Positions 38,821 to 48,070 of a stretch of DNA of 64,000 nucleotides are shown one piece after another (position 1 is the stretch's first letter; every line of letters starts with the position of its first letter). The notes beneath the pieces were generated by a model. The model was given only the letters and a program-made list of their open reading frames with translations, was not told where the DNA came from and did not search any database. The translations under genes and the position numbers were made by a program. Source of the DNA: Malurus cyaneus samueli (Eukaryota > Chordata > Aves > Passeriformes > Maluridae); NCBI GenBank assembly GCA_009741485.1, contig CM019238.1:13896340-13960339 (forward strand), written 5' to 3'.

Positions 38821-41800
38821 CACTGAAATAGTACCTCTGAAAATATTTCAATTCTGAGGGTGCTGGGGCAAGAACTGTGGAAACTTAAAAAAGTTCCTGC
38901 AGCAAACCTTTGTATATCTGCTGTCCACCTTAACCAACCCTGCTCCCTTCTCCACTCGGATTACACAGCCACTACATTCCAACAAAAGTTTGGGTTTCAG
39001 GTCTTTAATTCATTCCCCGTTTTCAATAAAACTCATTTTGTTGTAGTGAATAAACCTCATCCATTCCTCATGGCAGTGAACACAGGGAGATTTTGCAGCC
39101 ACATAATACAGCTATTTAAAAAGTGCTAATTGCTTCTTTTGGAAAAAGTGCCTGAATGTTCCCGTTCCAGCACGGAACGAGCAGCATTCGTTCGCTGCTC
39201 TCAAGATTATTTATCTTCCCTGCTCCTCTATTCCTAATATTCTCCACTTCAGTTATTCTGAAGCCTGGCAGGCTCTGTATAAAAAGAAAATTAGTAAATG
39301 ATTTGAAAAGGAGCTGGTTTAGAGTTGAGCCAAGTGTAAAACAGTGAGTAAAGCAGAGTTTTACTGCAGTTATGCCATCCTACAGTGGAAAGCCATGGAA
39401 AGCCATGGAAAACCTTCATACCCTCACTTCAGAGAGGCACTGACACAATTGTTTCTGTCCCCATTTGCACAACATCAGAATTAAATGCAGGAATATCCAC
39501 ATCCTGAAGGACATGGCTTGGGGACAGAAAGGCTGCAAAGATCCACACTGTGTCACCCAGAGAGGAGGAAGAGGATTGTTCTTGAAAACCACTCTTGGAA
39601 ACCACTCTGCCAATTTTCCTACTTCATGCTTGATTCGCATTTCTGCCCCAAAATAAAGACAAGTAAAAGCTGTTCTTTGTGGCTCAAAGAATGATGTCAT
39701 TTAATAATTGTGATTAATGGCATTGGCTGCTCTTGTTTGGTGCTTTCTGCCCACAATTCCATCTGGAAGTCACCGCCAGGAGTTCACTCGCCGTCAGCCG
39801 ATGGCTCCAAAGCTTTCTGCAGGTCTCAGGTTTATTGCTGAGCTAATATTTGGGAAATAGGATTCACCACTGAGGAATAGAAGGGGAATGATGTCACTCA
39901 GTCACCGTAATTTTGTGAAGAATAAAAAATACTGGGCTCTTCCTGGAGGACACAGAGGCCACCTCCTTTTTTCCGTAAACCAAGCACCACAGGATCCGTC
40001 CTGGAGACAGACTCCTCCAAGCCAGACAGAACATTTGAGCTGTAAAGCAGCTCCTCATCACAAATGGCTCTGTGCCATTGCAAACAGGAGGTAAAACTCA
40101 CTTGAAGGTGTATTTGATACAACAAAGTTCAGCTTGACCCGTTTGCTGGGCTTGAACAGTCAATTTTTTGCCTCTCTCTGTTAATCCAGCCTGAAAAACT
40201 TCGTATTCAGAATGAAATGCTTTATCTAAGACTCCGTGGACATGCTGTAGTGCACATGGATTGACAAAAAAAAAACCACCAACAAAGCCCATCTTAGAGA
40301 AGCAGAAGCTGGTCCAGGTCACGGAGCCCAGAGGAGTGGATGTGTTGGGTTAAGCCGAATTGAAAACATCCTGTGCAGTGAGGATTGCACCAGAACTCGA
40401 ATTCGGGGCTGTTTAAACCCTTGGTGATCACTGCGGGTACAAAAGGGACTCTGATCCTGTCCCCAAGGAAAACCAGGGCACTGTCACCCTGTGGACGTCA
40501 CCGCTGTCCCGTCCCTGGGTGTGACTCATTCCCGAGGCTCAGCAATGCGGATTGCAGGGACAGCATCCAGCTGTCCTCAGGATCTCCCTGCGAGCTTTGC
40601 AGACAGAGTGAGGCACCAAATCATCCCTGGAGGAGCTGATATCTCCCAGTCTCATCATCCAGTGCCAGTGTGGGGGCCTGGCAGAATGCAGAGCATCCAT
40701 CATTGCCTTGGCGTGATGGGAACGTGGCGAGGATAAAGAATTGCCACAAATCCCTCTCCTTTCTCCCCATCAGGAGAGCTCTGCCCTCCCAGCTCCTAAA
40801 TCAGCCCCACTGAAGAACTTGTGAATCTCTGCTTGGAAAAACGAAGATTTGTGCAAATAGGGCATCCCCTCCATGCTCCATGAAATCCCCTGGGGACACA
40901 TTTTGGCTGAGAGCACTGCTGCTAACACGGCTTTCTTCCCCGTGGTTTATGGATAATGATCTCCTGAGCAGCAAAACCAGTCGGGCCAGACGCTGCCCAG
41001 CCACCTGAGAGGGCTCCAGGGAGGTTGTTTGCACGGAGCTGTGACAGTGGGGCGTGAAAGGAGGTTAAATATGTTTTATTGAGCTGAGATTTGCCGCCTC
41101 CCAACCCCTCTCAGGTTTATTTCCCTTCTCTCTGTATCCTGGGAGTCTGTAAATAACTTCAGTGCTTCCCAGGAGGCTGCTCTGTAAATGTGGGGTTGGA
41201 TGTGAGATGCAAGGGGTGTTTCCAATGGAAGTTGTGGTTTGGTTTGTTGTTTTTTTTTTTAATGGAAATGAAATAAACATGAACTTCCATTCATCAAAGT
41301 TGGAATGAAAAAGGAATATTTGTTGAGACCTCACAAATGGAAAATAAAGAAGGAGAAAGAGGGCAGGAATAGAAACCACTCAGCCTGGCTTCCCAGAGCT
41401 TTCATAGGGGATGGATATTGCTGATCTCAGGGTCTTCCAGGTCAACAGAAAATATGAATTTATCAGCTTGAAAATTAAGGTTTCTACATTCCTAAGAACT
41501 TAACTCAATCAACACTGTGAGAAATCATTCAATTCCTGCTCTTCCTTATCTTTAGGCTCCCTGGTGCAAAGAAATAACTCTCCACACTCAAGAGGTTATT
41601 GAGAAATTGTTTTATTAAAGCTCAGCCAGAAGATGAAAATAAATGTAAGGGTGGCTGAGACTGCTGGGATGAGCACCCTGGAACTGCCAGGGCACAGAGA
41701 GATATTCCACAAAAGGTCCCAAAAAACTCAACCAGGCCCCAGGCTCTAGTTTGAGAAGTTTGGAGAAATTCAGGTGGAGATAATGGGATTGGAAAAAAGG

Positions 41801-42284
41801 GCTACTCCAGCATTTTCAGCATGTGTGTGGCATAGGCTGGTTTGGCAATGTGCAGATTGAAGTAAAAGCCTGAAGATTCCCAAAAAAAATGTGCAAACTC
41901 CCTGCTGGTGTCAGAGCATGGGATGAGCCATGTGGGGCACCCAGCCCAAACCCAACCCACTGCCTGACAAACAAACAACAAAAAAAATTCAACATGAATG
42001 CACCAAAAACCCCCAGGGGACTAGAAATTGGAGGAAGTGGGGAAAAGCAGGATTGGGGTGTGGTGGAAGAACCCTCACACTGCTCTGTGGTGGCACTGAG
42101 CCCTTGAGTCCCCTCACATGTAACCACAGAAAGGCCAGAATCTTCAAGCTGCTTTTTTCCCCTCTCTCCTTGAAACAATAACAAAAAGAAGAAATGCTAC
42201 AGTTCTTAAGGCAAGTTTTGGAGCTTTGAAAGTGCTTTGCTCTGCTGGTCGCTGCAATGCAGGTGCACTGTCCCCATGATGCCA
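38821..42284. other. intergenic, no gene seen
   Basis: No exon, RNA gene or transposon recognised. Frames of up to about 120 codons on the minus strand near 42 kb are continuous with low-complexity, minisatellite-like sequence and lack domains. Confidence 0.5.
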
Positions 42285-42790
42285 TCAAGGTGTGCAGGGT
42301 CCCTGTGCCACCAGGGAACGTGTGTGTGGTCCTTCACCATCATATAAGGTGGGCATTGTCCTTCCATCCCTGCGCCAGGTGAGCCTGATCCCTGTGCTCC
42401 CTGCAAAGTGTGCAGGGTCCCTGTGCAATCAGGAAAGGTGCTGGTGGTCCTTGTGCCACCGTGCAAAGCTGTTCCTGGTCTTTGTGCTGCCAGGAGAGGT
42501 CTGAATGGTCCTTGCATCACTGTGCAAGGTGCAACTGGACCCTGTGCTGGTATCCAGGGTGTGCGTGGTCCCTGTGCCATCAGGAAAGGTGTGTGTGATC
42601 CATCAGGAATGGTGTGTGTGATCCATCAGGAATGGTGTGTGTGATCCATCGGGAATGGTGTGTGTGATCCCCATGCTGCCATGTGAGGTGTGCATGGACC
42701 CTGCATCGCTGAGCAAGTTGTGCACGGTCTCTGTACCATCAAGGAAGGTGTGCATGGTCCTTGCACCATCGCACAAGGTGTGCAAGGAGC
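42285..42790. repeat. degenerate 30-bp minisatellite with a 23-bp sub-array
   Basis: About seventeen units of a 30-bp pattern resembling GGTGTGCATGGTCCCTGTGC plus CATCAGGAAA run head to tail. In the middle (about 42590-42670) the unit is shortened to 23 bp, as in GTGTGTGTGATCCATCAGGA ATG, repeated three to four times almost perfectly. Because 30 is a multiple of 3 the array stays open in several frames, producing spurious open frames. It lies about 100 bp beyond the stop codon of the syntaxin-like gene, on its 3' side. Confidence 0.9.
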
Positions 42791-42889
42791 ACAAGACACC
42801 AGCAGCCTCCTTCCCTCCCCCACGGCACAGTTTCTGTCCCATCCCGGGCGAATCCCCGAGCGCCGCCGATCCCCCCGCGCAGCCCCGGC

Positions 42890-43769
42890 TCAGCGCAGCC
42901 CCCGGCCGGGGCAGGGCAGGCAGGGGCAGCAGGAGCAGAGACCGAGAGCCGCCGTCAGCAGGGCTGAGAGCCGCGACGGCCGCTGGTATTTGCCGGCTCT
43001 CTTCACCTCGCCGCCCGTCTGGGCCGCGCAGTCGAGGCTGCGCAGGACGTGCTGCTCCACGCTGTCGGCAGCGCCGTGCTGCTGGGCCAGCAGCCCCTCC
43101 AGCTGCACGAACAGCCCGCGGAGCTCCAGCATCTGCGCCTCCAGCTCCAGCAGCTGCCGCTGCCGCGCCTGGGCCAGCCCCAGGTGATGCTTGGCCTTGA
43201 GCTCCTCCAGGTCGCGGCCGACGATGCGAGGCCCCTGCGGGCTCTCGGCCAGCAGATCCACGTCCTGCGCTCCCAGGGTGATGCCGGCCAGCTCCGCCTG
43301 CCTCTGGATCTGCTCCTTCAGCCGCTGCCGGTAGCGGCTCTCCCGGGCGTAGTGGCGGGCGAGGACGGCGCCGTAGCGGCGCAGCAGCAACCACAGCTGG
43401 GTCTGGCGGACGCGGGGCCCCGCTCGGCCCGAGCCCCCGGCCGGAGCCGCCGGCAGCGCTCCCAGCTGGGGCTGCAGGGCCGCGGCCTGGCGGGCGAGGC
43501 GGCCGGGCCGCGCCGAGGCCGCGCTTCTGGCGGGCGATGCTCTCCTCCGAGGTGCAGCACAGCACCGACTGCTGCGTCCTGTCGATGCTCTCCGAGAGCT
43601 GCTCCAGCCGCTCCAGCGCCCGCCACAGCTCGGCCGCCTCCTGCAGCACCCGCCCCACCGGGCTGCCGTCGTCGCCGACGAACGCGGGGTTCTCGAAGCG
43701 CAGGGAATCGTCGTGCGGGTCCCCCTCGGCCGCCGCTCGCTGCCGCAGCTCCGCCAGCCGGTCCCTCAT
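42890..43769 (-). CDS. syntaxin-11/19-like Qa-SNARE, one apparent frameshift
   Basis: A single coding exon of 880 nt, about 292 codons, the size of STX11 and STX19. The start is MRDRLAEL, as in STX11 (MKDRLAEL). It is followed by a charged segment, an Habc-type helical region (LERLEQLSESIDRTQQSV, later RRYGAVLARHYARESRYRQR and KEQIQRQAELAGITL, which matches the RIQRQLEI.G block of syntaxins), a SNARE helix (QLLELEAQMLELRGLFVQLE, GLLAQQ with the zero-layer Gln, through GEVKRAGKYQ) and a tail with CSCCPCLPC. A cysteine tail instead of a standard membrane anchor is the mark of STX11 and STX19, where it is thought to be palmitoylated. The frame changes once, by one extra base, near 43,500-43,525 in a run of G and C: upstream IARQKRGLG is in one frame, downstream RLARQAAALQPQLGAL in another. 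The rest is clean, so an assembly error is at least as likely as a pseudogene. The exact paralog is not resolved. Confidence 0.8.
43495..43530 (-). other. frameshift position in the syntaxin-like gene
   Basis: The total from ATG to stop is 880 nt, one more than a multiple of three, which fits a single inserted base (or two lost). The GC-only context around here, GGCGGCCGGGCCGCGCCGAG on the plus strand, is prone to sequencing and assembly errors. Both flanking frames show syntaxin-family sequence, so the break is placed between them. Confidence 0.65.
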
Positions 43770-43792
43770 GCTCCACGGGGCTCCGGCACCGT

Positions 43793-43988
43793 CTGCGGGG
43801 ACGTGTGGGGCCGGAGGTGCTGCGGGAGCGGTGCGAGCGTTCCCTCCCAGCACCAGAGCAAATATTGATGGAGGAGGGCAGGTCCTGCGTCAGCCCCGGG
43901 CCGGACACCGCCGGCGGAGGGAAGGGTTCGTCCCGGGGCAGAGCGGGGGGAAGGCCCGGGCCGGGAGCGCTGCCAGCACCGCCCGTAC
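43793..43988 (-). other. 5'UTR intron of the syntaxin-like gene
   Basis: On the minus strand a donor CTGACGCAG|GTACGGGC (GT at 43988-43987) and an acceptor CGTCCCCGCAG|ACGGTGCC (AG at 43794-43793) bound a 196-nt GC-rich intron. The acceptor is 23 nt before the ATG. A non-coding first exon followed by a single coding exon is also the layout of STX11. Confidence 0.6.
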
Positions 43989-44065
43989 CTGCGTCAGTAG
44001 GGCTCCGAGCTCCCAGCTCCGCTCCTGACCCGCCGAGGCTCCGCACAAAGGGCACAAACACACCT
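43989..44065 (-). other. non-coding exon 1 and CpG-rich promoter area of the syntaxin-like gene
   Basis: CpG-rich sequence upstream of the inferred donor. The transcription start is not determined; no TATA box is visible, as usual for CpG-island promoters. The CpG-dense block extends across the coding exon (about 42.85-44.05 kb) and stops abruptly at a CR1 element at 44131. Confidence 0.45.
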
Positions 44066-44130
44066 GGAGCGGCCTCACAATGTGCCCCAAACCCTGCTCC
44101 TGGTGAGGATGGAACAACTGAAGGGTAAAT

Positions 44131-44350
44131 AACACAGAATCACTGAATAAGCTGAGTTGGAAGGGATGCACAGGGATCATCGAGTCCAACTCCCGGCCCT
44201 GCACAGCTCCATCCCCAAAAATGCCACCCTGTGCCTCAACGTTGTCCAAACACTCCTTGAACTCAGATCATCCCATTCCAGTGCCTGTTGTGAACTGGAA
44301 AGGCAGGCAAAGCTTGGCCTCCCCCTCCTGTGCAGGTCGGGAGGGCTCCA
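44131..44350 (-). mobile_element. CR1 LINE 3' end fragment
   Basis: CACAGAATCACTGAATAAGC, TGAGTTGGAAGGGATGCACA, GGGATCATCGAGTCCAACTC and CACTCCTTGAACTCAG are a reversed CR1 3' end of the subfamily with the TTGAGCAC-like internal segment. Its left end lies less than 100 bp upstream of the syntaxin-like gene. Confidence 0.85.
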
Positions 44351-44907
44351 GGGGCCACCCGGTGCCCATCGATGTCCCCGGCAGCACCCTGCACACCCGC
44401 AGCATCGTCAGGGTGAATTCAAAAAGGCATTTGTGTTTTCGGGGTTTTCCAGGCTGGAAATGAGCGTTGGGATGACCCAGCTGTCATGGGTCACTGCAAG
44501 GCAGTGTTGAGTCCACACGCTGCTGAAATGCATAAAAATCACAGTTGAATTCGGAGACATCTATAAAAATGACCATTGAAAAGGTACTTCTACAAACTGC
44601 ATTTCCAAAGTGCACAGGAAAAAGAATTGTTCTCTACCACTCTGGTATTGTATATAATGTATTTAATAACATCTATTTTATAGAATGTATTTTATAACAT
44701 GTTTTATCACATATGACCTAAATATGATGAGATAAAGTATATAAAAGCTATGATATCATCAATATAAAAGCCCTTTGTCCCTGGGGTTTGGAGAATGAGT
44801 GTTGTGTTAAAAAGGAGATATTCATTCCCATCAGAGAGGAAATGCCACTGGAATCAGTGCAATAAAGTGAAATGTCAAATAAGTCAGCAGATTAATGAGG
44901 GAAAAAT
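44351..44907. other. AT-rich intergenic DNA, no gene seen
   Basis: Very AT-rich after 44500, with TATA-like simple sequence (ATAATGTATTTAATAACATC and similar). Nothing further recognised. Confidence 0.5.
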
Positions 44908-45170
44908 AGAATCCCAGAGTCATTAATGTTGGAAAAGGCTTCCCAGACTATCGAGTCCAACCAGTGCCCCATGCCCACCCTGTCACCAGCCCAGAGCACC
45001 GAGTGCCACCTCCAGTCCTTCCTTGGACACCTCCAGGAGTGGGGACTCCACCACCTCCCTGGGCAGCCCCTTGCAATGCCTGCCCATCCTTTCCATGAAG
45101 AAATTCCTCCTGAGTTTATTCCATGTATTTATTGTCAGCACGTGCCCCTGGCCAAGCCCTTACCTCCCAC
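44908..45170 (-). mobile_element. CR1 LINE 3' end fragment
   Basis: AATAGAATCCCAGAGTCATT, GACTATCGAGTCCAACCAGT, CCTTGGACACCTCCAGGAGT, ACCACCTCCCTGGGCAGCCC and TTTCCATGAAGAAATTCCTC are a reversed CR1 3' end of the same type as the one at 7795. Its antisense frame gives the open frames seen here. Confidence 0.9.
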
Positions 45171-45765
45171 AGCAGCTCTACACTAAACCCAGCCCCATCC
45201 ACCCCCAAAAATCCCTGTCTAAACAATGTTATCACTGCTATTTAACAAGAGGAGAAATGGAAAAGCAGTGATTCCTTGTTTTCCATGAAATAATCCTTAG
45301 ATAACAGGTACAACCTTCTCCTCAAGCCGGGTCACCCCCTGAACCCACCTGTGTCCCACAGTGGCCAAGGGACCTCACCCAGAGCCTCCTCCTCCTCCCC
45401 TGCTCCTTTTGTGGCATTTTTAGCCATTTCACACTTTCAGGCATTTTTCCCTCTTTTTCCCAAGAACTCATTATTTGATCCTATCCTTTTTTTCCTAGAA
45501 AAATGGGATTTTGGAGCCAGATCGGATGGTGATTGGTCTCCATCCCATCCTACTTCAGGTATTCACAGTTTATAAAGCTTCTCTATCTACTTCATAAAGT
45601 TTCTTTATGCAGTTTATAAAACTTTCCTTTGAAAGTATAAAATCAACCAGTTGAATCAAAAAGCAATTTTCTTTTTCCATTAAAACCTCCATTTTACCTA
45701 CTTTTTACCTTTTAATGTCTCAGCTACTCAGGAAGCAATGCAAAACCAAAGTAAGAGTTTCTCTT

Positions 45766-45781
45766 TTTATTTTTTTTTATT
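45766..45781 (-). terminator. paired polyadenylation signals, probable BRWD3 3' end
   Basis: Two AATAAA hexamers on the minus strand, 10 nt apart, sit just downstream of AT-rich sequence continuous with the BRWD3 3' flank. Confidence 0.4.
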
Positions 45782-47875
45782 AAGACAATCCCACAGCTGG
45801 AAAATGAAACATCCTAGATTACATCAGTGACTTCAAAAAAACTCTAGAAAAAAATCTTTACAAATTTACATTTGTACAATACAAAAAACTAACAGCTCAT
45901 TGCATATAAATATTACATTTGGTCTGCCAACATGTGGCATCAAAATCCCTGAAGTATTCATTAAAGGGACCTGAGATAGCGGATGTGAAGATATGGGCAT
46001 AAATATCACCTGAAAAAAAAATTAATATAGAAAGTAGACATAATTCTAATAGTTTTGTGCATTTTTGGAGTATTTTAAATCCAGAACACAACCTGGAGAG
46101 CCTAAATCACGTAAATTTTGCTCTGACATCAAGTGGTATTTCTACATGAAATCTGCTCTAATGACTCATGGAGGAATGAAGAGCCTGAATTAATATTTCT
46201 ACAGAAATATTTCTACAGAAAAATAATCCTCAGATATTGAGTTCTGAATGCACCCGAGCATCCACCACTCTCTGAGGAGGAATTTTAGGAAGAGAAACAG
46301 TGGATTTGGATTTTACCTGCAAATATTCCAGCAGGATTTCACCCCACCCCCACCCCCCAAAACGGCTCCTCACAGACCCAAACCCCAGGAAGATCCGCAG
46401 TGCTTGCCAAAGAAAACCCCCAAACTGAGAAACTGCTCCTAATTGCCCACTGGTGGAATTATATCCCAACTATTTACACATTTGCCAGCTCCCCAGCGTG
46501 GCTGCAGTTACTACCAGGAGTAGTAACTCCAAGTGCTTGGTTTGCCTTAGGAGTCTCACAGACTCGGATCATGTACCCACATCCACGCACATAAATGTAT
46601 TTCAGCACCATTTTTAGAACACATTTGAGTTAAGGCTGTGACAGCAATTCCCACTGGAAATTGAAATTTTTCAGGGATTCGTAGCACAGTTGTGTGAGTT
46701 CGCTGTGGGCCGAACAGGACGTAGTAAAAATGTACAAGCTTCCAACAGGTCTTTGCATTTCTAAGACTAAAAAAGACACGTTTTTAGACTAAATTTTGCA
46801 GGCTGTTACTTACTGTACATAAAGGAGTTTTTTTTTTTTTTACCATGTGTAAACCTTGGATATACTAAAGAGTTGAAAATTCTCTGTCGCTCATGCGCGG
46901 GGATTTGCTATAATACACATTGTAAGAACACAACAGCTCCCTACCTACTAAATATAGAGTTAGCCTTGGAGGGGTAACTGCTCCTTCAGGAAATCATCAG
47001 CATTTTATAAAACTTTGCAGGATGGTTTTTAAATAAAAAGATAAAATTAAGACATGTAAACACACAAAGATGTTTTTAACTCATGAAATCCATGACGGGG
47101 CGCTCCAGATCAGGACAAGACATCCTTAAACCTACAGCTGTTCACTTTTCCCTGGTGCTCACCACTCAAAGATGGAATTAATCAAGTTCTTATCAAAAAT
47201 TAGTGATTTAAATTATTTTTTCTCATGTATATATTCTGTGATTTGGAGCACAAAAACATTCCTGAGACACCCAGGAGCAGCTTTTCCAAATGCTTGGCAA
47301 AGGTCATCTTGCTTTTGGGAGTCAAGAGAGCCTCCAAATATTCAATTTTTTTAAAATTAATTAAAAACTCTCTACCACACCCCAGGTGCCAGCTCTTTTT
47401 CATGCTCTCTGAACTTCTCAGTCCTTCTGCTTCCACACAGGAGAAGCAGCTGATGGACATTGAGGACAACATTCCAGGAAAATGAAACTACACAACAGGA
47501 TGCAGAATTTGAAGCAGCCAAAAAATCCTCCATGAATTATTTCTCCATGATTCTTTGCAGTTTTTGTGTCGCCAAGGTGGTGGTGGTTGGGATTAGGGGG
47601 TGGCCTCTGCTTGTCTGATGGAGAAAGGAGTGATGGAAGGAGGGAGGAGGGATAAAACTGCCCAGATGCATCCGAGTTCAAGCACCAAAACAAAGGCTGT
47701 TTGGATTAAACTTTACAGCCTGGCAGGCCAGCTGAAATAAAATTCATCACGGTATCTAAAGTTTTCAAGAGAATAAATAAAAGGCCTATAAAAGGAAGCT
47801 ACAGGAGAGAGGTGGAGCATAACAAAGAGGAAAATAAAAAGTGATGGAGAAAATAAAAAGCAGGAGAAGTTTGGG

Positions 47876-48070
47876 CTGAATCATGGAATCATTGAGGTTT
47901 GAAAAGCCCTCCAAGGTCATCAAGTTCAACCAAATCCCAGCAGGGCAGTGAGCCACCAAGGACCACGTCTGCTCAGTTCTTGGATGGTGACTGCCACCTC
48001 CCTGGGCAGTCTGTTCCAATGCCTGACCACTCTTTCCAATGAAATATTTTCCCTAATGTCCAAGACAACA
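47876..48070 (-). mobile_element. CR1 LINE 3' end fragment within the BRWD3 3' region
   Basis: GAATCATGGAATCATTGAGG, TTTGAAAAGCCCTCCAAGGT, CATCAAGTTCAACC, CCACCTCCCTGGGCAGTCTG and TTCCAATGAAATATTTTCCC are a reversed CR1 3' end. If the 3'UTR extends to 45.75 kb this copy is part of the mRNA, in sense orientation. Confidence 0.9.

Noticed and set aside
42603..43060. Continuation of the first syntaxin frame to a 416-codon open frame ending in the minisatellite
   Set aside because: After the frameshift this frame is Gly/Ala/Pro/Arg-rich and then reads through the 30-bp repeat. The SNARE homology lies in the other frame, with its own stop at 42890.
43049..44128. 359-codon open frame on the plus strand across the syntaxin-like gene
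   Set aside because: It arises from the GC-rich complement of the gene; composition is Ala/Pro/Arg/Leu without domain signatures.
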